Shown one piece after another: positions 17,317 to 26,144 of a stretch of DNA of 64,000 nucleotides (its first letter is position 1; each line of letters starts with the position of its first letter). This DNA comes from Fibrobacteria bacterium. GTDB lineage: Bacteria > Fibrobacterota > Fibrobacteria > UBA11236. The position numbers and the translations under genes are program-made. The notes under the pieces were generated by a model. The model was not told the DNA's origin. It saw only the letters and a program-made list of their open reading frames with translations, and searched no databases. Location of the stretch: positions 1 to 64,000 of the forward strand of contig JANYDA010000034.1 in NCBI GenBank assembly GCA_025360005.1. The letters run 5' to 3'.

Positions 17317-17847
17317 ATGTTGTCGCAGCGGGATATGGATCGCTTCAACCGCCGCATGGCCGGAGTGGAAAAACGATTGCAGGCCGAGAAGCGCTTGGCG
17401 GTGGGGTACGTGGAGATACTGACCGCCTTGATGGAGACGCTGGCCGAGCGGAACCCCGAGACCATTTGCGCGAAGGATCTGACGGAAGCGGAATTGTTCG
17501 GCCTGTTGGAAGGTTTTCCCTTCCGGGCGCCCGTCATCCTGGGCGAGATCGAAGATGCCGCCATCGAGGTGCCGGGCGGCATCCGCCGCATCTATGCCGC
17601 GCTCAACAACGGGGCGGGTTCGGAATGGGAAATCCACCGCAACGATTCCGATCCCTTTCCCTCCAACCCTTATGCCCATAATGAGGTGGAGGATATCGCC
17701 ATGGATTTGGCTACGGGCGGCCTGTACCATGATCGGCAATTCGTGCATCGCTTGCGCCGGGCCCAGTTGATCCGTTTCCGGGATAAAATCGCCTCGAAAT
17801 ACCCCGGCATCGGCCTTCCCCCTTTGGCGGAATGTCTCACGGGCTGA
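17317..17847 (+). CDS. Unknown cytoplasmic protein with N-terminal helices
   Basis: A 176-residue protein from ATG 17317. The N-terminal 45 residues form a charged amphipathic helix (RFNRRMAGVEKRLQAEKRLA); a central 'IEVPGGIRRIYAALNNGAGS' segment and a C-terminal 'HRLRRAQLIRFRDKIASKYP' helix follow. No signal peptide, membrane segment or known motif. Codon-position composition matches the neighbours, supporting a real gene. Function unknown. Confidence 0.5.
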   Translation: MLSQRDMDRFNRRMAGVEKRLQAEKRLAVGYVEILTALMETLAERNPETICAKDLTEAELFGLLEGFPFRAPVILGEIEDAAIEVPGGIRRIYAALNNGAGSEWEIHRNDSDPFPSNPYAHNEVEDIAMDLATGGLYHDRQFVHRLRRAQLIRFRDKIASKYPGIGLPPLAECLTG

Positions 17848-17918
17848 ACTAGATTTGCATGGGCGCGGGAGCGCGCCGGTGGATGGGTTGCAACGGAGCG
17901 AGGCGGAGGCGGGAATCG

Positions 17919-18356
17919 ATGGCATTGGCCGGCATGGCGGAACAAGTGGTTTGTGAAACGCGCAGTTTCAAATTGGCCTTCCGGAACGACGCGATGGTGA
18001 ACATCGCCGAGATCAACGATGAAATCCTGGACTCGGTTTCCAAGTACGCCGGCAAGGCCGTATTGGGCTATACCAAGAAGGGCCGGGCCGTGACGCTCGA
18101 TGAGCTGGCCCGTAACGGCATCACCGAAAGCCTGCCCGCGGACGGGAGCGAAGTGGTGAAAGTGCTGCTCTTCGATTTCAAGGAAGAGAAGTTCTTCGTC
18201 ATGGATCGGCAATCCATCATCCCGCTGTCGCGCCTGAAGATGACGGTGGCGTACCGCCGGGACGGGAACCGGCAAGCGCCCGCGCCCGGGGAGGGCAAGC
18301 CGGTGGATCCGGAGGATGACGACTATACCGCGGACGTTTTTGTGAAGACCAGGTAA
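17919..18356 (+). CDS. Unknown 145-residue protein
   Basis: ATG 17919 is chosen because GGAGGCGGG lies upstream; ATG 17934 is an alternative. The N-terminal part 'CETRSFKLAFRNDAMVNIAE' and 'AVTLDELARNGITESLP' looks globular, with 'VLLFDFKEEKFFVMDRQSII' strands, and the tail is acidic and Pro-rich (APAPGEGKPVDPEDDDYTAD). No family recognised. It precedes a small lipoprotein by five bases. Confidence 0.5.
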   Translation: MALAGMAEQVVCETRSFKLAFRNDAMVNIAEINDEILDSVSKYAGKAVLGYTKKGRAVTLDELARNGITESLPADGSEVVKVLLFDFKEEKFFVMDRQSIIPLSRLKMTVAYRRDGNRQAPAPGEGKPVDPEDDDYTADVFVKTR

Positions 18357-18361
18357 GGTTG

Positions 18362-18742
18362 ATGCGGCGCCGGGGATTGGATTTATTCAAGCCGGCGACG
18401 GCGGGGTTGTGCATTGCATGTGTTTGCCTGCAAGCTTGCTGCGGACCCGCCACCTGCCCGCAAGCCAGATCCGGCCGCGCGCTGCTTGATAAGACGGTGG
18501 CTGAAGTGGAGCGGTACAAGGAGCGGAACGGACGTTACCCGGTGGTGCTGGACGATATCAGGCCGGGCTACCAACGCGACGTGGAGGGCCGCCTGAAATC
18601 GGATTGCCCGGACTGCAGCGAGTTCCTCTACAAGACGGATTCGTTCGGATACCAGATCGAATACGTTTATCCCCATCTCGGCCGCAACCGCTGCCTGCAT
18701 AACAATGAGATGGATGCCTGGGAGTGCAAAGGCATCTATTGA
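18362..18742 (+). CDS. Small cysteine-rich lipoprotein with pseudopilin-like segment
   Basis: A 126-residue protein from ATG 18362 (AAGGT upstream). A hydrophobic N-terminus (AGLCIACVCLQACCGPA) contains a lipobox ending LQAC. Residues about 42-65 (DKTVAEVERYKERNGRYPVV, LDDIRPGY) match the 'Y....GRYP..L.D' piece that follows the first helix in type II/IV pseudopilins, and the C-terminal half holds a Cys pair (DCPDCSEF). Probably surface-located; role unknown. Confidence 0.55.
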   Translation: MRRRGLDLFKPATAGLCIACVCLQACCGPATCPQARSGRALLDKTVAEVERYKERNGRYPVVLDDIRPGYQRDVEGRLKSDCPDCSEFLYKTDSFGYQIEYVYPHLGRNRCLHNNEMDAWECKGIY

Positions 18743-18786
18743 AACGGCCCCGGCCGCTGCCCACCCTGGCGAGCAAGGATCTTTTC

Positions 18787-21390
18787 TCAGGGCTTCTTGC
18801 GATCGCGATGGACGGAGGCATTGCGGAGCTGGCCTTCCATGACTCCGTATTTTTCCACCACGCCCATGCGGCTGAATACCTCTTCCGGAGCGGATGCGCC
18901 GGCCGCCAACCCCGCATAGGCATGGACCTTGGCCCGCAAGGTTTCCGCATCCTCGTACAGCGCCTCCAGACGGAAGCGTCTGACGCCTTTGGCCAGCAGG
19001 GAAGGGACCAGCATGGCCGCGCTTTGGGGCTTGCCGTTGAACATGGTGTTGCGGCATTCCTGGTCGGCCTTGAGCGGATGCAGGGCGCCGGTATGATCGC
19101 GCAACTCCACGCGATGCTTTTCACAGGGCTTGCCGCAGTCCCGGAAGCTGGACCCGTTGCTCATGAAGGCCGCGAACACGCAATGCTCCATGTGGAAGCT
19201 GGGCAGATATTGATGCACGGTGATTTCCAGCCTGCAAAGCATATGCGATGAGGCGGGATCGGCCCCGTTCATCGCATCGATCAAATCGAACAATTGCCAT
19301 TGGTTCAAATCGTAGGAAGGGCAGATGGAAGCCAGACCTTTGCCCGCCAGCCAGGCGGCCGTCAGGGAATTGCTGACGTTGAGGCTGAAGTCCCCTTCCA
19401 GCGAAAGGCCTTTACCCGCCAGGTAATGCAAGGCGCCCAGGTTGCGGACCAGGACCGCGTCCGGGGCCAACGCCTCGATGACCTTGAGATTGTGGTATTC
19501 GGAGGGCTTGAGGATACGGGTGGTGGCGATGCCGGCGCGGAAACCCAGGGCGCGCACCCGGGCCACGGCGCTTTTGTAATCCTTGCCGTGCTCGAAATCC
19601 AGGTATACGGTGTGCAAAGGCAGGCCCGCGATGGCTTCCAATGCGGAGGTCTCCCTTATCAGCAAATTCAGCCTGGCCGCGTCGCTGACCGATCCGGCAG
19701 GCGCGGCAGGATGCGCGCCCGGAACGGAAACCCGCAATCCTTGCAGGGCCTCGCCTTCCATCCACGCTTCCGCCTGTTGCGGCGAACGCAAGGGGGCCGG
19801 TTCCTTGCGGTCGAGCTTTTCCCGCAGGGCGGCCACGGCGGCCTGCCGCGCCTTGCGTACGTCCTTATCGGCCAGGAACAGGCCCGGAGCCAGAACGAAC
19901 TCGAAATCCGCGAGGTGGTATCCCGATCCGGACAGTCCTCCGGCCTCCTTTTCCGCGCGTTCCCGGGTCAAAGCCGTAAGGGGATTCCGGGCCTTTAGCA
20001 ACGGCGCCGGGGAAAACCCTTCGCCGCTGCGGCCGGCGGAATCCCATACGGTAACGCGCAAGTGACCCCCGGAAATCCCGTCCGCGCGCATGCGCAAGGG
20101 CAAAGTCTTCCAGCGGGACTTGTCGGAGAAGCTGCGCCGAAGGTCGCTTTCCAAGGCGGGGGAATCGTTCAGGTAAACCGCCGCCCCGATGGGGATTTCC
20201 TCCGCGCGGAAATCATTGGAGAAGGTGAGCTCCCACTCCGTCGCGAACTTCCGGTCCGCCGAAAAAATCCGGGCTCCCCAAGCGCGCTCCTCTTCGGCCC
20301 GTCCGCGCGCATCCATCCCGGCTTCGGGATAGGCCACGAATAGCAAGCCGTCCCCGGCCTGCAGCGCATGGCTGCTGATGACCCGCACGCCGCGGGGGCG
20401 ATGGGCGGAAAGCGTTCCGATCTCCAGGCCGCGATGCGATCCGTAGCGCCCGTCCACCAGGCGCTGATGATCGACCCCGCCCAGCCAGCCGTTGAAGAAG
20501 CCGCGCGAGTAAGTAACTTGCAGGTTATCTATGTCCTCTCCATCCGGGGCCGCGGCTCCCTCCGCGCCGGAACCGCTTTCGATGGCCCGGCGGTAGGCCG
20601 ATGCCGTGGAGGCCACGTATTGCGGGGTCTTGAGCCGCCCTTCTATCTTGAAGGAATCGATGCCCAGTTCCATCAGGCCCGGCACGTCGTCCAGGCCGCA
20701 TAGATCCTTGGGCGAAACCAGGTAGCGGCGCGCGCCCAGGTCGCGCTTTTCCCCGTCGACGATGAGATCATATTCCATACGGCAGGATTGCGCGCATTGG
20801 CCGCGGTTGGCGGACCGGCCTCCGAAGCCTTCGCTGGTCAGGCATTGGCCGGAATAGGAAACGCACAGGGCTCCGTGCACGAACACCTCCAGCTCCTTGT
20901 CGGTATGGCTCCGGATCAAGGCCATCTCCCGGATAGAGACTTCGCGGCCGAGTACGTAACGCGCCAACCCCAAATCCTCCGTAAGGGCGATGGACTCGTG
21001 GTTGGTGACCGTCATCTGGGTGGAAGCGTGCAGGACCTGGGAAGGGGAGAGGAAGCGGATCAGGCGCGCCAGGCCCGGATCCTGGACGATGAAGGCGTCC
21101 ACGCCGGCTCGCAAGGCGCGCGGCAAATGGGAAAGCAGCTGCCGCAGTTCATTCTCGAAAATGAGCACGTTGAGGGCCAGGAAAACCTTGACTCCGTGCT
21201 GATGGCAAAAGGCGATCATGGCGTCCAGATCTTCCCAGCTGTGATCCTTGGCGCGGCCGCGCGCATTGAAGCCCGGGAAACCTACGTAGACGGCGTCCGC
21301 GCCGTTGTGGACGGCGGCCATGCACATGTCCATGTCGCCCACGGGAGAAAGGATTTCCGGGCGCCGGGGCTTGCTAGGTCGGGTTTTCAT
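18787..21390 (-). CDS. Large peptidase U32-family protein (RlhA-like)
   Basis: An 867-residue protein; ATG 21390 starts the conserved N-terminus (PEILSPVGDMDMCMAAVHNG, ADAVYVGFPGFNARGRAKD). The U32 signature region is visible: 'LEVFVHGALCVSYSGQCLTS' and 'RSANRGQCAQSCRMEY', followed by 'IEGRLKTPQYVA'. In E. coli the U32 protein RlhA is needed for hydroxylation of C2501 in 23S rRNA, and the clustered Cys residues bind an Fe-S cluster in this family. The protein is longer than E. coli RlhA (about 650) and its C-terminal third has a second Cys cluster (HMEHCVFAAF, FRDCGKPCEKH), as in long-form U32 proteins of other phyla. Function as an RNA-modifying enzyme is inferred. Confidence 0.85.
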   Translation of the reverse strand: MKTRPSKPRRPEILSPVGDMDMCMAAVHNGADAVYVGFPGFNARGRAKDHSWEDLDAMIAFCHQHGVKVFLALNVLIFENELRQLLSHLPRALRAGVDAFIVQDPGLARLIRFLSPSQVLHASTQMTVTNHESIALTEDLGLARYVLGREVSIREMALIRSHTDKELEVFVHGALCVSYSGQCLTSEGFGGRSANRGQCAQSCRMEYDLIVDGEKRDLGARRYLVSPKDLCGLDDVPGLMELGIDSFKIEGRLKTPQYVASTASAYRRAIESGSGAEGAAAPDGEDIDNLQVTYSRGFFNGWLGGVDHQRLVDGRYGSHRGLEIGTLSAHRPRGVRVISSHALQAGDGLLFVAYPEAGMDARGRAEEERAWGARIFSADRKFATEWELTFSNDFRAEEIPIGAAVYLNDSPALESDLRRSFSDKSRWKTLPLRMRADGISGGHLRVTVWDSAGRSGEGFSPAPLLKARNPLTALTRERAEKEAGGLSGSGYHLADFEFVLAPGLFLADKDVRKARQAAVAALREKLDRKEPAPLRSPQQAEAWMEGEALQGLRVSVPGAHPAAPAGSVSDAARLNLLIRETSALEAIAGLPLHTVYLDFEHGKDYKSAVARVRALGFRAGIATTRILKPSEYHNLKVIEALAPDAVLVRNLGALHYLAGKGLSLEGDFSLNVSNSLTAAWLAGKGLASICPSYDLNQWQLFDLIDAMNGADPASSHMLCRLEITVHQYLPSFHMEHCVFAAFMSNGSSFRDCGKPCEKHRVELRDHTGALHPLKADQECRNTMFNGKPQSAAMLVPSLLAKGVRRFRLEALYEDAETLRAKVHAYAGLAAGASAPEEVFSRMGVVEKYGVMEGQLRNASVHRDRKKP

Positions 21391-21553
21391 GATCGGCCCA
21401 AATATAGGAAGTCGCGCCGTTATTTGCCGGAGGCCGGGCCTGATCCTCCGCCTGTAACGGCCCCGGTACCCCCCATTCCCAGATAGGCCTTTCGCTCCCC
21501 TGGTCCGCAGCCGAAAAAAGCGATAGAATTGCCCTGGGATCGAAAGGAGGCTT

Positions 21554-22069
21554 ATGGGCATTACCATCCATTACCGCGGCCGGGTCAGTCCGAAAGTGAA
21601 GACCAAAGAGTTCCACATCTACGCCGGGCTCATCTGCAAAGAGAAGAAATGGAAGATCACGGATCTGAGCGAAACCGAGGGGGACGCGGTACTGGATCAT
21701 CCGGACGGCGAAATCCCCTACCAAGGCAAGCTGAGCACCTTCGTCATCACTCCGCACGAACATTGCGATCCCGTGACTTTCCAAATCACCGGGGACGGTT
21801 ATTTCAAGAACTGGTGCAAGACCCAATTCGCGCCCCTTGAGGTGCACGTGGGACTGGTGGATCTCTTCCGTCAGGTCAAGATCAAGCTCAGCGAACTGGT
21901 CATCCAGGATGAAGGCGGTTTCTGGGAATCCAACAATGCGGAAGCGTTGGAAGAGCGGATCATAAAATGCTTCATGGAGATCCAAAAATCCAAGGAAGAC
22001 GATCCGGAATACTACGGCCCCGTAAAGTCCGAGAACGGGCGGATCACGGATTTGATGAAGGAAAGCTGA
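21554..22069 (+). CDS. Unknown 171-residue cytoplasmic protein
   Basis: ATG 21554 has a near-perfect GAAAGGAGG ribosome site. It is predicted to be globular and beta-rich (ITIHYRGRVSPKVKTKEFHI, LSTFVITPHEHCDPVTFQIT, YFKNWCKTQFAPLEVHVGLV) with an acidic helical tail. No signal peptide or membrane segment. No family recognised; the strong ribosome site suggests good expression. Confidence 0.55.
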   Translation: MGITIHYRGRVSPKVKTKEFHIYAGLICKEKKWKITDLSETEGDAVLDHPDGEIPYQGKLSTFVITPHEHCDPVTFQITGDGYFKNWCKTQFAPLEVHVGLVDLFRQVKIKLSELVIQDEGGFWESNNAEALEERIIKCFMEIQKSKEDDPEYYGPVKSENGRITDLMKES

Positions 22070-22137
22070 GGGCGCCCGGAGCGGGGCTCGGCCCTTCCTG
22101 AATATTTATCTATCTCTCCTGGTTGGAGAGTTTTACC

Positions 22138-23235
22138 GTGACGGACCTGCACGTTTACATCGGCAGCTACACCTCGAATGGGGGCGAAGGCATTTACCTG
22201 TTCGGTCTCGATGGGGAAACCGGGGCCTTGAAACCCATCCGCACCACGGTCGGCGTGGTGAACCCTTCCTTCCTCACGGTCCATCCGGACGGCCTGCACC
22301 TGTATACCGTCAACGAGGTGGACGCCTACTACGGAAAACCGGAGGGCGCCCTCAGCGCCTTCGCCATCGAGCCCGGCAGCGGCGAATTGCGCTTCCTCAA
22401 CCAGCAACCTTCCCGCGGCGCGGCGCCTTGCCATCTTTCCCTGGATCAAACCGGCCGCCTGTTGTTCGTGGCCAATTGCGGCGGCGGCAGCGTGGCCGCC
22501 TTTCCCCTGCAACCGGACGGAAGCCTGGCGGCTTGTTCGGGGCAGGCGCGGCACCAGGGTTCCGGCCCCAATCCTTTCCGGCAAGAAGCGCCCCATGCGC
22601 ATTGCGTGGCCCCGGATCCCTTCAACCGCTACCTACTGGCCGTGGATTTGGGGATCGATCGGATCCTCGCTTATCCCTTCGATGCGGAAACCGGGATCCT
22701 GCGCGCCTCTCTGCCCGGTTCCACGCCGACGGAAAGCGGATCCGGTCCCCGGCACCTGGCCTTCCATCCCAACGGGAAATGGGTTTACGTGGTGCATGAA
22801 TTGGAATCCCGCGTATCCCGTTACGCGTACAACGGCATGATCGGCGCCTTGTCGGAACCGGAATCCGTTTCCTCCTTGCCTCCGGGATATGACGGTGAGA
22901 ATTCCGGATCCGGGATCCAGGTCGATCCGTTGGGGAAGTTCCTGTACGTTTCCAATCGCGGCCAGGACGGAGTATCCCATTTCCGCATCGATCCCGGGGA
23001 CGGATCGTTGGCTTATGCGGGGTGCGAATCCACGCGCGGAAAATTCCCGCGCCATTTCGCCATCGCTCCGGGCGGGCGCTTTCTGATCGCGGCGAACCAG
23101 CGATCGGATTCATTGTCGGTTTTCCGCATCCATGCGGCGACGGGGATTTTGGAATTCACCGGGTACGGCGCTGCCGTTCCCTCGCCCGCATGCGTAAGCA
23201 TCCATGTCCCGCTTCCCGGGCCGGCGTGCCTTTAG
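22138..23235 (+). CDS. Lactonase-family beta-propeller (6-phosphogluconolactonase-like)
   Basis: A 365-residue protein. GTG 22138 has GGAGAG seven bases upstream. It matches the YbhE/Lactonase family: 'VYIGSYTSNGGEGIYLFGLD', 'NPSFLTVHPDGLHLYTVNE', 'GAAPCHLSLDQTGRLLFVAN', 'EAPHAHCVAPDPFNRYLLAV', 'GSGPRHLAFHPNGKWVYVVH' and 'GKFPRHFAIAPGGRFLIAAN'. E. coli Pgl of this fold hydrolyses 6-phosphogluconolactone in the pentose phosphate pathway; many relatives act on other lactones, so the substrate is open. No signal peptide. Confidence 0.88.
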   Translation: MTDLHVYIGSYTSNGGEGIYLFGLDGETGALKPIRTTVGVVNPSFLTVHPDGLHLYTVNEVDAYYGKPEGALSAFAIEPGSGELRFLNQQPSRGAAPCHLSLDQTGRLLFVANCGGGSVAAFPLQPDGSLAACSGQARHQGSGPNPFRQEAPHAHCVAPDPFNRYLLAVDLGIDRILAYPFDAETGILRASLPGSTPTESGSGPRHLAFHPNGKWVYVVHELESRVSRYAYNGMIGALSEPESVSSLPPGYDGENSGSGIQVDPLGKFLYVSNRGQDGVSHFRIDPGDGSLAYAGCESTRGKFPRHFAIAPGGRFLIAANQRSDSLSVFRIHAATGILEFTGYGAAVPSPACVSIHVPLPGPACL

Positions 23236-23253
23236 CGTTACCTTCGGCCATCT

Positions 23254-25986
23254 TCAGCGGTAACCTTCCGGCACGCGCCGAGCATCCCCGCCCGTGCGCA
23301 TATAGTCCCCGAAATGGCGGCGCGCCTCCGCGAGGGTGCCTGCCCGCGCCGACAAGGTTCCCAGGTAAAAATACGGCGCCGATTCTTCCGGACAACGGTC
23401 CCGCGCCTGTTGGCTGAGATCCTTCGCTTGCCGGTCATGGCCCGCGCGTAAGTGCGCTTTGGCCGCCACCACCAGGAAGTCGCACGCCTCCGGATGGCGA
23501 TCCAATCCGGCCTGGGCCAAGGCGACGGCATCCGCCTCCTGATGCTTGGCAAGCAGCGCGTCCACGGCCGCCATCAGGCCCATCGGTTCATCCGGATCCA
23601 GTTTGCGGGCCTTGGCCGCCCATATCGCGGCCTCATCCGCTTGGTTCATGCGCAGGTAGGCCAGCGCCAAATGCGCGGCCGCTTCCGCCGTGGCCGCGGC
23701 CTGGAAGGATCGCCTCAGGTTCTCCGCCGCCGCTTCCGGTTTTTCCTCCTTGGCGAACGCCTGGCCCTGGCCCAACCACCCCTTGGCCTGCCAGGAGGGT
23801 TTGTCTGAGTCCGTCAGGTCCTGGAAATAATGGTGCGATTCCCCGCTGCGCCCAAGTTTTAGGAGGCACAACCCCTGCCGATACTCGGCCTCGGGGTAAT
23901 CTTCCTGGTACTGTAACGCCGAAGTGAACTGCTTGGACGCATCCGGATATTCGCGCAGGGCGTAGGCGGCCCGGCCCAGCAGAAAATGCAGTTCGGCGTC
24001 GTTCTCCTTGGAGGCTTCCAGGGTTTGCAGCAATTGCTTGGCCTGATCGGCGGATCCCTGATCGATCTCAGCCGCGGCCAAGACTTTGCGCACGTCGAAA
24101 TCGTTGCTGAAGGAAGATGCCTGGATCACCGTGACCGCGCGTTTGCCTTCCCCGCAGGCGGAAAGCGCGCGCGCCCATTGCACCAGGTTCTGCGGGGAAG
24201 GATGCGCCGCCTGCAAGCGCGCGAATTCCTCCACGGCTTCTTTGGCCTTGCCCTGGCGCAGCAGGCATTGGCCGTAGATGGACAAGCCTTCCCCAGAAAG
24301 CTTGGCGCGCAGGGGCCTCAGGGTTTTCAAGGCGGCATCCCATTCCTCGCGCGCGAAATAGGTTCCCGCCAAGGCCGCGGCGAAATCCGGGCGCTGGGGA
24401 GCCAAAGCAGAGGCGCGTTGGAAATGCTCCAAGGCCACGCCGTCTTGTTGGCGTTTCAAGGCCATGCGTCCCAGCCAGAAATGGCCTTCCGCCTCGCGCG
24501 GGTGCGTCTTGATGAGCGTATCCAACAAGGCTTCCACCGGATTCCACGTGTCCCGCGTCAAGGTGATTTCGGCCAATAGAAACAGGGCCCGGCGGGCTTC
24601 CGGGGATTGCGGGTCCAGGCCTTGCGAACGCCACAGCGCCCCTTCCGCCTTTTCCCCGTTGCCGGAAAGCCAGCGGATTCCGGCCAGGCCGCGGAAACCA
24701 CGCGCCTGCCATGCGGGCGATTCCGACCGCGATAGGGAATCGAACATGCGCTCAGCCTGGACCGTGTCGGCCAAAGCCAGGCGGCAGCGCGCCATGGCGA
24801 GAATGGCCTGGGGATAATCCGGGCGCAGGCTTGCCAAACGCTCCAGGCCGGCCAAAGCTTCCCGCGGTTGGCCTTGCTCGAATTTGCCCAGGGCCAGGTG
24901 GTAAACCGCCAAGGGATTGGGATCCCGGCCCCCGGCCAACTCCACTATGGCCTTGCGGATGGCTTCGCCATCGGGTTGGGGCGCCTCCGCGGGCGCGTTC
25001 TTGGGGACGGCGGCCTTCCTTTTGGGCGCCTCATTGAGGGCATACAGGCGGCGTGCGGCCTCGGGTCCGATCAGGTTCTTTACCTTGGCCAGGAAAGCTT
25101 TCCGCTTGGCCTTGGGAACGGCCTTGGACGCCGCTTGCGCTTCGATGATCTGCGCTACCATGGCCCTGGGAACCTGTTTTTTGGCCAGCGCCTCGGCCGT
25201 CATCTTCTTGGAAGGCGCCAGCAGCATGGCCCGCACGGCCAGGGATAGGGATTCCATGGAATCGGCAGGCACCTTGAGATAAGGCCGAAGGGCGGCGGGG
25301 GGCTCGATATCCGCGGCCCGCAAGACCGAGTCGAAAGCATGCGCCAGGTAGACGTCGGCTTCCAGCGGGCGTTTCTGCGCCGCCGCATCCGCCCACAGTA
25401 GGGTAGCCCACAGGTTACGGTAGGCGCGGGTGGTATCCTCCGCGTCGAAGAACCGGCTCAAAGTGAGGCGGTTGGCGACGGCTTCGCGGTGGAGTTCCGG
25501 TTTGCCCATGGCTGTGAGCATGCCCGCGGCCAGCCGCGGATAATATTCCGGCGAGGCAGACTCCCCTGCGGCCCCGCGTTTTTTCGCGGGCAGGCGTTTG
25601 CGCGCAACGCCGATGCGGCGGATGGGAATGCCGCCTTGCATGGGAATCCTGTCCAGGCTGAAGTCCCGCGCCAGCGTATCATCGAGGCCCAGCGTGACGG
25701 CGCGCAAGAGGGGAGAGGGCAGGAAATCCTTTCGATCGATGGCGAGTACGTATTCGCCCGGGGCCAACTTAGCGAACGCATAGGTTCCCGACTTGGCGGA
25801 GATTTTTACGGCCACCTTTTTCCCGGCGGCATCGTAGAGGGTAAGGCGCGCCCCCGCCACGCCTTTGCCGGAGCCGGCGGAATCCAGGGAAGCGCAATCC
25901 AGCAAGCGGCCGCGCAGGGATTCCCCGGCGGCCCAGACGGCCGTCGCGGCCAGGAAAATCGGAATGGATATGGAAACCGGACGCAT
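23254..25986 (-). CDS. Secreted TPR protein with N-terminal carboxypeptidase-regulatory-like domain
   Basis: A 910-residue protein. ATG 25986 has CAGGGGG upstream and a signal peptide (RPVSISIPIFLAATAVWAAG). Residues about 20-110 form a CarboxypepD-regulatory-like/SdrD-like domain (GARLTLYDAAGKKVAVKISA, KLAPGEYVLAIDRKDF). From about residue 400 to the end there are a dozen or more TPR units (for example 'AEGHFWLGRMALKRQQDGVA', 'AELHFLLGRAAYALREYPDA'). It likely acts as a periplasmic or outer-membrane scaffold. It follows the DUF4062 gene by 158 bases on the same strand. The frame stays open upstream of 25986, but that sequence shows no family match. Confidence 0.75.
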   Translation of the reverse strand: MRPVSISIPIFLAATAVWAAGESLRGRLLDCASLDSAGSGKGVAGARLTLYDAAGKKVAVKISAKSGTYAFAKLAPGEYVLAIDRKDFLPSPLLRAVTLGLDDTLARDFSLDRIPMQGGIPIRRIGVARKRLPAKKRGAAGESASPEYYPRLAAGMLTAMGKPELHREAVANRLTLSRFFDAEDTTRAYRNLWATLLWADAAAQKRPLEADVYLAHAFDSVLRAADIEPPAALRPYLKVPADSMESLSLAVRAMLLAPSKKMTAEALAKKQVPRAMVAQIIEAQAASKAVPKAKRKAFLAKVKNLIGPEAARRLYALNEAPKRKAAVPKNAPAEAPQPDGEAIRKAIVELAGGRDPNPLAVYHLALGKFEQGQPREALAGLERLASLRPDYPQAILAMARCRLALADTVQAERMFDSLSRSESPAWQARGFRGLAGIRWLSGNGEKAEGALWRSQGLDPQSPEARRALFLLAEITLTRDTWNPVEALLDTLIKTHPREAEGHFWLGRMALKRQQDGVALEHFQRASALAPQRPDFAAALAGTYFAREEWDAALKTLRPLRAKLSGEGLSIYGQCLLRQGKAKEAVEEFARLQAAHPSPQNLVQWARALSACGEGKRAVTVIQASSFSNDFDVRKVLAAAEIDQGSADQAKQLLQTLEASKENDAELHFLLGRAAYALREYPDASKQFTSALQYQEDYPEAEYRQGLCLLKLGRSGESHHYFQDLTDSDKPSWQAKGWLGQGQAFAKEEKPEAAAENLRRSFQAAATAEAAAHLALAYLRMNQADEAAIWAAKARKLDPDEPMGLMAAVDALLAKHQEADAVALAQAGLDRHPEACDFLVVAAKAHLRAGHDRQAKDLSQQARDRCPEESAPYFYLGTLSARAGTLAEARRHFGDYMRTGGDARRVPEGYR

Positions 25987-26144
25987 GCGAACCCCCTGCA
26001 ACGGATGGGCTGGCCCTTGGGCCGGCCGCCGTGCGCGGCCAAGTCGTCTCCAAGGTAAGGCGGACGGGCCGGTAAGGCTGGGGGAAAAGTCGGCGGGATT
26101 AGGGGGGCCGGAACCCCGTTCCGGGAACATGGCCCCGGGAGGGT

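Noticed and set aside
18800-21480. Several long plus-strand frames antisense to the U32 gene
   Set aside because: High-GC mirror frames of a certain gene with no family resemblance.
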